Shown: in pieces, positions 33,420-41,813 of the stretch | Numbering within the stretch: position 1 is the stretch's first letter | Layout: each line of letters begins with the position of its first letter | DNA from: Hymenobacter sediminis | GTDB taxonomy: Bacteria > Bacteroidota > Bacteroidia > Cytophagales > Hymenobacteraceae | Length of the DNA: 64,000 nucleotides | Direction: 5' to 3' | NCBI RefSeq assembly: GCF_003231285.1 | Contig: NZ_QKNS01000001.1 | Span: 186,001-250,000 of the forward strand | Notes under the pieces: model-generated | Seen by the model: only the letters and a program-made list of their open reading frames with translations | Database searches by the model: none | What the model was told of the DNA's origin: nothing | Translations under genes and position numbers: made by a program

Positions 33420-33486
33420 TACCCGGCCTTAACTTCGGCCTTTGTTTTTTCGTCATTACTTCTTCTACAGAATACTTTTCCTTCTC

Positions 33487-33861
33487 ATGAGCAAGCAACT
33501 CGTACTTTCCGCTCTGGCCCTGGCTACGCTAGCCCTGAACGCGTGCAGCAGCGAACCTTCGGACTGGCGCCCGGATAAAAAAGTGTCGCTGGATATGGTG
33601 GAGCCCGGCAGCCGCTCCTCCGACAACTTCGATCAGCACACCTCGGAAGCTGCTGACCAGTCGAAAGGCGGTGCCATTGAGCGCCCCATCAGCTCGGAGG
33701 TAACCCTGGATGAGCCAAATCAGCGCGACCGGGTGACGGCTGAAGAAGCCCGCACGGCTAACGCCAAGGATGCTACCCATACGGATAGCCCCGAAGCCAT
33801 TAGCACCGACAAAAAGGCCACCAGCGACCAGAAGTCGGAGTCGGCTGAGCCTCAGCACTAA
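33487..33861 (+). CDS. Small lipoprotein with a disordered Ser/Asp/Lys-rich body
   Basis: This 124-residue protein has lipobox L-N-A-C (Cys20). The mature part is highly hydrophilic, with many Ser, Asp, Glu and Lys residues and no predicted core, so it is probably intrinsically disordered. A start further upstream (33442) would add an unlikely extra hydrophobic run. I do not recognise any domain. It is followed 18 bases later by the HMBD lipoprotein. Confidence 0.6.
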   Translation: MSKQLVLSALALATLALNACSSEPSDWRPDKKVSLDMVEPGSRSSDNFDQHTSEAADQSKGGAIERPISSEVTLDEPNQRDRVTAEEARTANAKDATHTDSPEAISTDKKATSDQKSESAEPQH

Positions 33862-33879
33862 TCTGGGTTTCTAGTTGGT

Positions 33880-34152
33880 ATGATGACGTTTTCCTGGAAA
33901 TCGGGGGTAGGAGCTGTACTCGTAAGCGCTGGTATGCTCTTGGCGGGCTGCCAAAGCAAGCCTACCGAGCAGGCTACCGCCACTGAAACTACGGCTGCTC
34001 CCGCCGACAGCACGGCTCAGCCTGTGGCTGCCGCTGCTTACATCTGCCCCATGGGCTGCGAGGGTAGCGCCAGCGACAAGCCCGGCAAGTGCCCCGTTTG
34101 CGACATGGACCTGGAGCCTAACCCTGCCGCTAAGCAAAGCACCGAGCTTTGA
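33880..34152 (+). CDS. Heavy-metal-binding-domain lipoprotein
   Basis: This 90-residue lipoprotein has lipobox L-A-G-C (Cys24). The C-terminal domain matches the HMBD (heavy-metal-binding) fold: Y-I-C-P-M-G-C-E, then K-P-G-K-C-P-V-C-D-M-D-L-E-P. Four cysteines sit at the usual spacings. Such domains bind zinc, copper or similar ions and are common in efflux proteins. This small lipoprotein may buffer metal in the periplasm. A ZIP-family transporter lies about 1 kb downstream. The link is inference. Confidence 0.85.
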   Translation: MMTFSWKSGVGAVLVSAGMLLAGCQSKPTEQATATETTAAPADSTAQPVAAAAYICPMGCEGSASDKPGKCPVCDMDLEPNPAAKQSTEL

Positions 34153-34156
34153 TTTG

Positions 34157-34211
34157 AAAAGCAGAGAGCTCATATTTGCAACAATGTTGCAAATATGAGC
34201 TCTCTGCTTTT
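34157..34211. terminator. 26-bp perfect palindrome/terminator after the HMBD lipoprotein
   Basis: Perfect 26-base arms (34157-34182 and 34186-34211) leave a 3-base loop. The arms start AAAAGCAGAGAGCTCATA and end in T4. It would terminate either strand. A second terminator follows at 34225. Confidence 0.85.
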
Positions 34212-34224
34212 GTTGACCACCGTG

Positions 34225-34250
34225 AAAAGGGCGCTTATACGCCCTTTTTT
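34225..34250 (+). terminator. Second terminator in tandem
   Basis: The stem AAAAGGGCG (34225-34233) pairs with CGCCCTTTT (34240-34248), with a 6-base loop and a T6 run. Confidence 0.8.
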
Positions 34251-34272
34251 ATTGTACTCCCTACCCTTCCTT

Positions 34273-35016
34273 ATGCCATCAGCTCCGCCCGCAGAATGGT
34301 TCAGCACTTGGTTTGACTCTCCTTACTACCACCGGTTATATCGTAACCGCAACTACGAGGAGGCGCGGTCTTTTCTGGCTCAGCTGCTGACGTATCTGCA
34401 TCCCAAGCCTGGAGCGCGCTTGCTGGACCTGGCCTGCGGGAAGGGCCGCCATGCTCTCTACCTCAGCGAACAGGGCTACGACGTAACGGGGGTAGACCTC
34501 TCAGCCGCGAGCATCCGATACGCCCGGCAATTTGCCCACGAGCACCTGCACTTCCAGGTCCATGATATGCGCGAGCCGCTGTCTGTGGGGCCGTTTGACT
34601 TTGTGCTGAACCTGTTTACCAGCTTTGGCTACTTCGAGCAGGAAACGGACAACGTAGTAGCCCTGCGCAATGCAGCCGCGGCCCTGCGACCGGGAGGAAA
34701 GATGGTTATTGACTTTATGAACACTGAGTTGACGGTGCAACAGCTGGTAGCCCACGAAACCAAGCGTGTAGAAGACACCGACTTTCAGCTTTACCGACAT
34801 TTCCAGCAGGGCTTTATCGTGAAGGAAATTCGTTTCCGTGATGAGCAGCAGCAAGAGCAGTATTTCGAGGAGCGGGTGCGGGCCCTGAGCCGGGAGCAGT
34901 TTGAAGAATACTTCCAGATGGCGGGCCTACGGCTGGTAGAAGTGCTGGGCGACTACCACTTGAGGCCCTTTGAAGCCGCTACCAGCCCCCGCATGATCTT
35001 CGTGCTGAAAAAATAA
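34273..35016 (+). CDS. Class I SAM-dependent methyltransferase
   Basis: This 247-residue protein starts at ATG 34273. An in-frame ATG at 34195 lies inside the preceding terminator and is rejected. Motif I, L-L-D-L-A-C-G-K-G-R-H-A-L-Y-L, is at about residues 46-60, followed by G-V-D-L-S (motif II) and F-D-F-V-L-N-L-F-T-S-F-G-Y. The C-terminus, D-Y-H-L-R-P-F-E-A-A-T-S-P-R, resembles members related to Tehb/UbiE-type transferases. The methyl acceptor is unknown. Isolated from a recognisable pathway. Confidence 0.88.
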   Translation: MPSAPPAEWFSTWFDSPYYHRLYRNRNYEEARSFLAQLLTYLHPKPGARLLDLACGKGRHALYLSEQGYDVTGVDLSAASIRYARQFAHEHLHFQVHDMREPLSVGPFDFVLNLFTSFGYFEQETDNVVALRNAAAALRPGGKMVIDFMNTELTVQQLVAHETKRVEDTDFQLYRHFQQGFIVKEIRFRDEQQQEQYFEERVRALSREQFEEYFQMAGLRLVEVLGDYHLRPFEAATSPRMIFVLKK

Positions 35017-35153
35017 GAGAATGGCCCTGAGGTGGTGATGCGAGAAATAAACCCGGCGGGTTAGCAGCTGTTGTACTGCTTCGTATCACTGGGCTCCTGC
35101 CTTCCGGTGGATCATCCTCTCCTTCTGCTACCCTATTCCCCTCTTTACGCTCT

Positions 35154-35885
35154 ATGTGGTTTGCTGTTTTTGCGTTGTTTCTGACCGTGCTGGGGGCCGG
35201 CTGGCTTACCCGCCTGGTTCCAACCGCCCGCACCACTTGGATGAAGCCTCTGCTAGCCTTTAGCGGAGCTTACCTGTTCACGCTTACCGTTACTCACCTG
35301 CTTCCCGAGGCCCTGCAGATGCTGCCCGGCCATCGGGTAGGATATTTTGTACTGGCCGGGTTCTTCGGACAAATGTTGCTGGAAGTTTTCTCGCAAGGCG
35401 TAGAGCACGGGCACGTACACCACCACACAGATCATGCTGGGCGCGTGCCCTTTTTGCTGCTGTTCTCGCTGGTGTTGCATTCCTTTCTGGAGGGTAGCAT
35501 TCTGGTGAAGACGCCCGCAGCTGGCGACATAAGCCAGAATTTCTACGCCATTCTGGCGGGGGTAGCGCTGCATCATATTCCAGCCGCATTTGCCCTAATG
35601 GCAGCTTTGCTGCTGCGACTGGGCTCTTTTCGTCGGGCGTTGCCCTACCTGCTGCTATTTGCCGTAGCCGGGCCAGCAGGTATTGTGGTCAGCAACTTCG
35701 TGGTGCTGGAGCAGCTCCTGACGGGCGGCCTGTATGCCGCCTTACTGGGGCTGGTAGCCGGCAACTTCCTGCACGTTTCCACCACCATTCTCTTCGAAAC
35801 CAGCCCCGACCATAGCCTCAACCTGCGCAAGCTGGTTGCAACCCTCGCCGGGCTCATGCTGGCTTTGCTGGTAGATGTGGGGTAG
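35154..35885 (+). CDS. ZIP family metal transporter
   Basis: This 243-residue membrane protein has about eight hydrophobic segments. ZIP signatures include T-H-L-L-P-E-A-L in TM2, L-H-S-F-L-E-G, and A-L-H-H-I-P-A-A-F-A. A His-rich cytoplasmic loop (H-G-H-V-H-H-H-T-D-H) precedes them, as in many ZIP proteins. The expected substrate is zinc or another divalent cation, imported into the cytoplasm. Substrate choice cannot be read from the sequence. Confidence 0.9.
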   Translation: MWFAVFALFLTVLGAGWLTRLVPTARTTWMKPLLAFSGAYLFTLTVTHLLPEALQMLPGHRVGYFVLAGFFGQMLLEVFSQGVEHGHVHHHTDHAGRVPFLLLFSLVLHSFLEGSILVKTPAAGDISQNFYAILAGVALHHIPAAFALMAALLLRLGSFRRALPYLLLFAVAGPAGIVVSNFVVLEQLLTGGLYAALLGLVAGNFLHVSTTILFETSPDHSLNLRKLVATLAGLMLALLVDVG

Positions 35886-36084
35886 CAAACTTTACAACCC
35901 GGAAGCTCTGCTTATTGCTTCTGTTTTGAGTGGGTGTAAAGGGTAGTAGCAAGCAGCAAAAAGCCGTCATCCAAAGTATGTCTGATGCTTTAGCTCGAAG
36001 GTTAGGGGTAGTATAGTAACCTTGGCACATAAGCTTCTGTGGGGCGTCTGCATGAAGAACTCGGTTTGAAATGTGCTCCGATCA

Positions 36085-36128
36085 ATAACAAAAAGGGCCC
36101 GCTCAACTGAGCGGGCCCTTTTTGTTAT
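36085..36128. terminator. Bidirectional terminator between the ZIP and OmpA-like genes
   Basis: Perfect 21-base arms (36085-36105 and 36108-36128) have a GC core GGGCCCGCTCA flanked by A5 and T5. It lies between convergent genes, with minus-strand RNA of the OmpA gene ending here. Confidence 0.95.
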
Positions 36129-36144
36129 CTGTAACCGAAAGTTA

Positions 36145-37728
36145 CTACTTGCGCGGAGCAGCCTTACGGACTGGGGCTTTTTTAGCCGGAGCCTTTTTAG
36201 CTGGCGCGGCGGCTTTCACCGGAGCAGCCGGAATTTCCGGAGCTGGGCCGTACTTGGTTTCGGCAGGGTTCGGGTCACCGGGCAGGTACACATCAAACTC
36301 TACGCGGCGGTTGAGGGCGCGACCAGCTTCTGTAGTGTTCGGAGCAATCGGCTTGCTTTCACCGTAGCCGTGCGACACGATGCGGTTCTCGGGAATGCCT
36401 TTGCGCAGCATGTAAGCACGAGCCGAAGCAGCACGCTCATCCGAGAGACGCAGGTTGTAGTCGTCGTTGCCCACGTTATCGGCGTGAGCCGAGATACCGA
36501 GGAAGTAATCCGGGTAGTCATTCAGGATTTGCACCAGACCGTCGAGGGTCGGGAACGAAATCGGCTTCAAGGTAGCCTTGTTGAACTCGAACTGGATGTA
36601 CTTGGTGGCTTCCTGCAGGCGCTTCTTCTCCTCTACCTTCATTTCAGGGCAGCCTTTGTTTGAGGCCGGACCTGGGCGTTGCGGGCAGCGGTCCTGGTAA
36701 TCAGGCACACCGTCGCCATCAGAGTCGATGGGGCAGCCGTTGGCATCAACTTTCACGCCGCCGGGGGTATCAGGGCACTTATCGTTCTGGTCGATTACTC
36801 CGTCATTATCTGAATCAGGGCAGCCTTGCAGTTCGGCTTTGCCAGGAGTATCGGGGCACTTATCGTCGCCGTCGCGTACACCGTCACCGTCCCGGTCGGG
36901 GCAGCCTTCCAGCGCGGCCAGGCCTTTCTCGGTGGGGCACTTGTCCTGGTAATCCGGAACACCGTCGCCGTCACCATCGAGGGGGCAGCCATTAGCATCC
37001 ACAGCTACGCCAGCCGGCGTGCCAGGGCACTTGTCCTTGCGGTCGGGTACGCCGTCGTTGTCTTCGTCTTTTACCTTACCCAGCGCTACGTTCAGGCCCA
37101 CCGTGTGCTGCAGGAACTTGTCGTCCCACGCATTGTCGTCGTGGGCAGGGTCGCCATCAATGTTGGCATTAAGCGGAATGTGCTGGCCGGTTTGGACAAA
37201 CAAGTGCACGGCTTCGCCCAGGCGGAAGTCAAGACCAGCGGCCCCAAACAGGTCGAAGTAGCTCTGATCCTTGGCAATATTTTCGGTTCTGTTGTTGCGG
37301 AATAGGGTGCCTTCACGGCTGGTGTAGGTCCAGCCCGGAGCAGCCAGCAGGTAGGGGCGCAGGAACGACTCTTCTTTGAGCAGCTTGAATTTCAGACCCA
37401 GGTTCACATTCACCACGTTGGTAGCGAAGTTGCTCCCGAAGTAAGGAGCACCTGCGGGGGCAGTCTTCTTGAACTCCACATAATTGCCACTCAGCTGCAG
37501 GTCAAGGCCTTTGCTCAGATACTGGCTGATGGTGATGCCGGGCGCGTACTTGTTTTCGCTCCAGTTCCAGTAATCGGAGCCGAAGTTGCCTTTGTACTGC
37601 ATGGCACTGACATTGATGCCAATAGCCGTTTTGCGGTCGGCAGTTTGTGCGTGCGAAGCCAGTGGCGCCAAAGCCCAGGCCGAAAGCCCAAGCGTAAGCA
37701 CCTTGGAGATGGGGATGCGTGGAGGCAT
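36145..37728 (-). CDS. OmpA family protein with thrombospondin type-3 repeats
   Basis: This 527-residue outer-membrane protein starts at the ATG at 37728; a longer reading to 37764 is unlikely. After a signal peptide (ends S-H-A-Q), an eight-strand-type barrel of about 200 residues is followed by five acidic TSP3 calcium-binding repeats (D-x-D-G-D-G-V-x-D ... D-x-C-P, about residues 223-358). The OmpA C-terminal peptidoglycan-binding domain follows (about 370-480), with F-E-F-N-K-A-T-L, and N-L-R-L-S-D-E-R-A. The last 35 residues are an unusual Pro/Ala/Lys-rich, histone-H1-like tail. It is expected to tether the outer membrane to peptidoglycan. Confidence 0.93.
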   Translation of the reverse strand: MPPRIPISKVLTLGLSAWALAPLASHAQTADRKTAIGINVSAMQYKGNFGSDYWNWSENKYAPGITISQYLSKGLDLQLSGNYVEFKKTAPAGAPYFGSNFATNVVNVNLGLKFKLLKEESFLRPYLLAAPGWTYTSREGTLFRNNRTENIAKDQSYFDLFGAAGLDFRLGEAVHLFVQTGQHIPLNANIDGDPAHDDNAWDDKFLQHTVGLNVALGKVKDEDNDGVPDRKDKCPGTPAGVAVDANGCPLDGDGDGVPDYQDKCPTEKGLAALEGCPDRDGDGVRDGDDKCPDTPGKAELQGCPDSDNDGVIDQNDKCPDTPGGVKVDANGCPIDSDGDGVPDYQDRCPQRPGPASNKGCPEMKVEEKKRLQEATKYIQFEFNKATLKPISFPTLDGLVQILNDYPDYFLGISAHADNVGNDDYNLRLSDERAASARAYMLRKGIPENRIVSHGYGESKPIAPNTTEAGRALNRRVEFDVYLPGDPNPAETKYGPAPEIPAAPVKAAAPAKKAPAKKAPVRKAAPRK

Positions 37729-37904
37729 ATAAACGTGAAAAAAGGTGGCAGATGGGAGTGGCACCAGGGGCCAAACTGGGACTTTATACCCGCCTTTATG
37801 GGAAAAGTTGCCCGCCTTCGTTCAACGTTGCCTTCAAATTCTGCCAAAAACGCCGTATTTCTACGTTCTGCCCAAGCTCAACAGTAGTGTAACTTTTTTT
37901 GGAT

Positions 37905-38237
37905 CTACCGGGCTTCAATGTCGAGCAACGGGCTGGAGCCCCGCAGGAACAACTCCAGTTGCCGCACGCGGGCCCGCTGTTGAGCCAATTCTAGCTGCGC
38001 CTGTGCCAGGCGTTGGCGCAAGGCCATTACCACCTCCAGGCTGTCTTTGCTTAGACCCAACTCTTGGTGCAGGCGGGCGAGGCGGGCAATGTGCTCGGGC
38101 TCTTCGTGCAGGACCTCCGGGGCATCGGGGGCAGGATGGAGCAGGCCCAAGTCCACAAACTCCCGCACATCGTCTTCGCTCAGGCCGTACTGGGTAGCAC
38201 ACTGGCGGAAGGTGAGGGTGATAATATGCGTTTCCAT
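37905..38237 (-). CDS. cbpM: Chaperone modulator CbpM
   Basis: This 110-residue MerR-like helical protein lies just downstream of the DnaJ homologue CbpA (48-base gap), in the order found in E. coli. CbpM inhibits CbpA by binding its J domain, regulating co-chaperone activity. The N-terminus has the HTH-like C-A-T-Q-Y-G-L-S-E-D-D-V-R-E-F-V-D-L-G-L-L, and the C-terminus is a helical arm rich in Leu/Gln/Arg. Assignment rests strongly on this neighbourhood and on the YGLSED-type motif. Confidence 0.85.
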   Translation of the reverse strand: METHIITLTFRQCATQYGLSEDDVREFVDLGLLHPAPDAPEVLHEEPEHIARLARLHQELGLSKDSLEVVMALRQRLAQAQLELAQQRARVRQLELFLRGSSPLLDIEAR

Positions 38238-38285
38238 AGCAAGAGAAGGACGGTTTCGGGATAGGAAGGCGCTAACCTTCCGGCA

Positions 38286-39221
38286 TTAGGGGCGCAGCTC
38301 GGCTAGCTGCCGGAACAGGGTCCTCTCCTGTTCCGACAGATTCTGGGGCAGCGTCAGGGTCAGGCGCAGATACAGGTCGCCGAACTGGCCGGGCTGCCGG
38401 TACACCGGAAAGCCTTTGCCGCGCAGACGTAGCCTGGTACCGTTCTGAGTTTCGGGCTTAATGTTAATTTTCACTGGGCCCGACAGGGTTTCTACTACCT
38501 GCTCGCCGCCCAGCAAGGCTCGATAAATGCTTACGGGCACGTCCATGGTCAGGTCGTTGCCAGTGCGGGAGTAGCGGGCATCGGGCTGAATGCGGAAAGT
38601 GATGTAGAGCGAGCCGCTGGGGCCGCCGTTGCGGCCGGGTCCGCCCTGGTCGCGCAGCCGGATGGTCTGACCGTCTTCTACCCCCGGCTGAATAGTGATG
38701 CGCAGGTTTTTGCCATTGACGTTGAGCGTGCGAGGCCCGCCGTGGTAGGCTTCCTCTAAGGTCAGCTCTAGCTCCGTCTGGAAATCTTGGCCGGCGCGGG
38801 CACGAGTGCTGCTACCCCCACCCATGCCCCCAAACATCGAACTGAAGAAATCAGAGAAGCCCGCGCCCCCAAACGGATCATCGGTGCCGCTGCTGAAGCC
38901 ACCACCCTGCGCGTACTGCGACCAGTCGAAGCCGCCTCCGCCTTGCCCTCCGCGTCCGCCGCCTTGCCCTCCGCGTCCGCCGCCGGCCTGCTGGTAGCGC
39001 TGCCAGTCGGCGCCCAACTGATCGTACTTCTGACGCTTCTCATCGTCGCTGAGCACTTCATGTGCTTCGTTGATTTCCTTAAAACGGCGCTCGGCTTCCG
39101 CGTCGTTGGGGTTCACATCGGGGTGATACTGGCGGGCCAGCTTGCGGTAGGCCTTCTTGATCTGGTCTTTGGTGGCCGTTTTTTCAAGGCCCAGAACCTG
39201 GTAGTAGTCTTTGTAATCCAC
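38286..39221 (-). CDS. cbpA: CbpA-type DnaJ co-chaperone
   Basis: This 311-residue protein starts at a GTG (39221). A longer reading from a GTG at 39260 is possible but adds a non-conserved stretch. The J domain (residues about 1-68) has D-Y-Y-Q-V-L-G-L, and the key H-P-D motif in Q-Y-H-P-D-V-N. A Gly/Phe-rich linker follows, then the two C-terminal beta domains ([23 protein letters not shown]). No zinc-finger region is present, so this is CbpA-type rather than DnaJ. It stimulates DnaK ATPase. The linker contains an in-frame 18-bp tandem repeat. Confidence 0.93.
   Translation of the reverse strand: MDYKDYYQVLGLEKTATKDQIKKAYRKLARQYHPDVNPNDAEAERRFKEINEAHEVLSDDEKRQKYDQLGADWQRYQQAGGGRGGQGGGRGGQGGGGFDWSQYAQGGGFSSGTDDPFGGAGFSDFFSSMFGGMGGGSSTRARAGQDFQTELELTLEEAYHGGPRTLNVNGKNLRITIQPGVEDGQTIRLRDQGGPGRNGGPSGSLYITFRIQPDARYSRTGNDLTMDVPVSIYRALLGGEQVVETLSGPVKINIKPETQNGTRLRLRGKGFPVYRQPGQFGDLYLRLTLTLPQNLSEQERTLFRQLAELRP
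38942..38979. repeat. 18-bp tandem repeat in the cbpA linker
   Basis: Two adjacent near-identical units of about 18 bases encode the G-G-R-G-G-Q-type segment of the CbpA glycine-rich linker. In-frame units like this change linker length by slippage without breaking the gene. Confidence 0.7.
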
Positions 39222-39398
39222 GGGGCGAGGGGAAACGGAAAAAGAGCCCGCGGCACGCACCGGCCGAGGCTATAGGATATCTGGTAAAACGCAGCAAAAC
39301 CCGGCGGGGTTACCGGGGCGGTACACCCAAATACCGGGCAGAGTCCGTATATTAAAACCAAATGACTTCACCTGCATTTCTCTTACTTCTACCCCTTT

Positions 39399-39818
39399 AT
39401 GAAAGTCTATCGTATGCTACTGGCGGCCTTGCTTTTTTCGGGTGCCGCTACCCTCAGTGCCGAAGCTCAAACCAAACTGCCACCCCGCCGCCCCGTGCAG
39501 CCCCGCGCCAAAGCGGCCGCCCCTGCGGGCGTAACCATGAAGGACGGATTTGTGGTGAAGGAAGGCAAGGTGATGGTAACGCGCGACGCCCATACCGAAC
39601 CCCTGACCACTGAGACAGCCCTCGTAAACGGTACTAAAATTATGGCCGATGGCACTGTAACCATGGCCAACGGCACTACCACTACCCTCCAAGAAGGCGA
39701 TTATATGTCCTTGACCGGCCGGCTGACCACCAAGGCAATGAAAGCTGAGCAGGACAGCCTGATGCAGCTCTCGAAAAACGGCGGCAAGATGAAAATGAAA
39801 GCCAAAAAGAAGAACTAG
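39399..39818 (+). CDS. Secreted protein with a DUF6799-like domain
   Basis: This 139-residue protein has a signal peptide (ends S-A-E-A-Q) and a basic Pro/Arg-rich linker. The folded part carries duplicated motifs around M-K-D-G-F-V-V-K-E-G-K-V-M-V-T and V-N-G-T-K-I-M-A-D-G-T-V-T-M, and the acidic turn E-G-D-Y-M-S-L-T-G. This resembles DUF6799, found in Hymenobacter and relatives. The C-terminus is lysine-rich. Function is unknown. Confidence 0.65.
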   Translation: MKVYRMLLAALLFSGAATLSAEAQTKLPPRRPVQPRAKAAAPAGVTMKDGFVVKEGKVMVTRDAHTEPLTTETALVNGTKIMADGTVTMANGTTTTLQEGDYMSLTGRLTTKAMKAEQDSLMQLSKNGGKMKMKAKKKN

Positions 39819-39893
39819 CGGCCTGCAGGCTGCTTAGTACATCCCGATGGCGGGGCAGTGCGGCAAGTAAAGGCCGGGCTGCCCCGCTTTGCG

Positions 39894-40097
39894 TTACCGC
39901 CGAATGGGCTGGGTATAATCCTGGAAAATGAGGTTTACCTCGGCCTCGTCGCGGGCTTCTACAATCTCATCCATCACAAACTGAATTTCGGCTTCCGACC
40001 AGCCTTGAGTTTCGGCGGCTTTCACAAAGGCTCCGAGTTGAGCGAAACGGTCGGCCTCGACCGGAATAATCCACTGGACTTTTTTACGAATACGCAT
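39894..40097 (-). CDS. Small hypothetical protein downstream of rlpA
   Basis: This 67-residue cytoplasmic protein starts at the ATG at 40097, 28 bases after the rlpA stop on the same strand. It begins M-R-I-R-K-K-V-Q-W-I-I-P-V, then alternates acidic helices (F-V-K-A-A-E-T-Q-G-W-S-E-A-E-I). No recognised domain. Co-transcription with rlpA is likely. Confidence 0.55.
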   Translation of the reverse strand: MRIRKKVQWIIPVEADRFAQLGAFVKAAETQGWSEAEIQFVMDEIVEARDEAEVNLIFQDYTQPIRR

Positions 40098-40125
40098 AGG
40101 TTGGCGGCAGTGAAGGGGGTAGGGG

Positions 40126-40518
40126 CTAGCGGGCTTTGCGAACAACTTTCAGCTCGACGGGCGCAACTCCGGCATCCACGATACCGATTTTACGAGCCGC
40201 CTTACGGGAAAGGTCGATGACGCGGCCCTTGGCGTGCGGCCCCCGGTCGGTGACTTTCACCTTTACGGAGCGGTGGTTGCGTGGATTGGTTACCCGCACG
40301 ATGGTGCCAAAGGGCAACGTATTGTGCGCGGCGGTGCGCTTGCCGGCCCGGTATACGGTTCCGCTGGCTGTTTTGCGGCCCTCAAACTTATCGGCATAGT
40401 AAGAGGCCTTGCCAGATTGGGTGTAAGCGCCGGGCCCACCAGCACAAGAGGTTGCGGCCGCTGCAAGGGGTAGGAGCCAGAAGAGTTGAGAGCGGGAAAA
40501 CAGAGCGGAAAGAGGCAT
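40126..40518 (-). CDS. rlpA: RlpA-like septal-ring lipoprotein
   Basis: This 130-residue lipoprotein starts at the ATG at 40518, with lipobox A-T-S-C (Cys25). The double-psi beta-barrel of RlpA is clear: G-K-A-S-Y-Y-A-D-K-F-E-G-R-K-T-A-S-G near residues 35-52, then A-A-H-N-T-L-P-F-G-T-I-V-R-V-T-N, and D-R-G-P-H-A-K-G-R-V-I-D-L-S. Only the barrel is present, without the SPOR domain of E. coli RlpA. Such enzymes are lytic transglycosylases or related peptidoglycan-acting factors. The gene sits next to a GH25 lysozyme gene on the same strand. Confidence 0.87.
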   Translation of the reverse strand: MPLSALFSRSQLFWLLPLAAAATSCAGGPGAYTQSGKASYYADKFEGRKTASGTVYRAGKRTAAHNTLPFGTIVRVTNPRNHRSVKVKVTDRGPHAKGRVIDLSRKAARKIGIVDAGVAPVELKVVRKAR

Positions 40519-40531
40519 GAAAGCGGGCAAA

Positions 40532-41356
40532 TTAGTTGGGAGCAGTGGTAGCCCGCGGCGGAATGCGCAGGGCTAACAAACGCTGAAAGTTGCCTTGAAA
40601 TACGTTAAAGTCAACAGTACCCCGGATACCGGGCACGTAGGCTTCATCGGAGTGCTGCCAGATTATCCACTTCTCACGGGGTAGGGAAGGCTGCGGCACT
40701 TCGTAGTGGGCCAGCCACAACGGGTACTTATCGAAGTGGCCGGCTAGGTGGCGTTTGTAGAAGCTGTAGTTGGAATAGAGAATGGGCCGGACGCCGTAGT
40801 GGCGTTCCACCAGCCGGAGCCAGATAGCCACCCCGCGCCGCATCTGGGCCACATCATGAAACTCGGCGTGTTCTACGTCCAGTACGGGAGGAAGGTCGCC
40901 GGGGGCCAAGGGCACGGTGCGGGTAAACAGGTCAGCTTGCTTTGCCCCATCGTAGTTGGGCTGGAAGTAGTGGTAGGCGCCGCGGTAAATACCGGCAGCC
41001 TGGGCTCCCTGCCAGTTGCGCTTAAAGCGGGCGTCGCGCAGGGTTACGCCTTCCGTGGCCTTAATAAAAGCAAAGCGCACCCGGTGCTCGGCCACCTCTT
41101 TCCAGTCGATGCGGCCTTGGTATGACGATACATCAATGCCGTGAACGGAGTAGCCGGCCAGTAGGGGTGTTTTCTCGCGGCCGGTAAGCTGATGGCTGAT
41201 GAGAGAGGCGTAGGTGCGGCGAATGTAACGGTGCAACTGCCGCTGGTGGCGCCAGTAAAAAGCTAGGCCACCAACCAACAAAGCCAGCGCGGCCAAGAAA
41301 AGCGCCCGGCGCCACAACAAACGGGAGCCGGAACGAGAACGGCGGGAAACAGTCAT
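40532..41356 (-). CDS. GH25 family lysozyme
   Basis: This 274-residue protein starts at the ATG at 41356. An N-terminal membrane anchor (about residues 18-35) follows a basic Arg-rich start, so the enzyme faces the periplasm. The GH25 barrel starts G-I-D-V-S-S-Y-Q-G-R-I-D-W and includes F-A-F-I-K-A-T-E-G, A-Y-H-Y-F-Q-P, V-L-D-V-E-H and W-I-I-W-Q-H-S. The acidic residues of D-V-E-H are catalytic. It cleaves beta-1,4 bonds in peptidoglycan. It precedes rlpA with a 13-base gap, a likely cell-wall pair. Confidence 0.92.
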   Translation of the reverse strand: MTVSRRSRSGSRLLWRRALFLAALALLVGGLAFYWRHQRQLHRYIRRTYASLISHQLTGREKTPLLAGYSVHGIDVSSYQGRIDWKEVAEHRVRFAFIKATEGVTLRDARFKRNWQGAQAAGIYRGAYHYFQPNYDGAKQADLFTRTVPLAPGDLPPVLDVEHAEFHDVAQMRRGVAIWLRLVERHYGVRPILYSNYSFYKRHLAGHFDKYPLWLAHYEVPQPSLPREKWIIWQHSDEAYVPGIRGTVDFNVFQGNFQRLLALRIPPRATTAPN

Positions 41357-41480
41357 AAAAAGTGGTGGCAGGTTGCCAAAGGTAACGCCCGGGCAAGGGT
41401 GCGTGGTGCCCACACCCGGCCGATGTACCCAAAAGACGCTGGCTTTTTCGCATTTTTACCAACACAAGTTACCTGCCCTC

Positions 41481-41756
41481 ATGCCCGATCTGCCCAACCT
41501 CCCCGATGCCCGCGACGAATCCGGCCACCTGATCCGTGAGTTACATGGTGTTACGCTGGCACAAATTCTAGAGTATTTGGTGGCGGCTTACGGCTGGCCC
41601 GAGCTGGACCGCCGCATCCGTATCAATTGCTTTGCAGTGAATCCCAGCATCAAATCCAGCCTCACGTTTCTGCGCCGCACGCCCTGGGCACGGGCCAAGG
41701 TCGAAGAGCTCTACATCCGCACTCGTACGGCCGAAGTACTGCGGAAGAGTAGCTAA
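41481..41756 (+). CDS. VF530/DUF2132 family protein
   Basis: This 91-residue cytoplasmic protein starts at ATG 41481. It matches the VF530 (DUF2132) family, whose members are proposed to bind DNA: L-H-G-V-T-L-A-Q-I-L-E-Y-L-V, G-W-P-E-L-D-R-R-I-R-I-N-C-F, P-S-I-K-S-S-L-T-F-L-R-R-T-P-W-A-R. The fold is a small alpha-helical domain. It probably forms one transcription unit with the following small membrane gene. Confidence 0.9.
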   Translation: MPDLPNLPDARDESGHLIRELHGVTLAQILEYLVAAYGWPELDRRIRINCFAVNPSIKSSLTFLRRTPWARAKVEELYIRTRTAEVLRKSS

Positions 41757-41813
41757 GTAATTATTCGCCCAATTATTCAGCTTACTTACTGCGCTTGCTC
41801 AACTACTTATTCT

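Noticed and set aside
36131-36145. GTAACCGAAAGTTAC palindrome near the end of the OmpA gene, resembling the Rrf2-linked operator
   Set aside because: The spacing between GTAAC and GTTAC is five bases rather than seven, and it lies at the 3' end of a gene, so it is probably coincidental.
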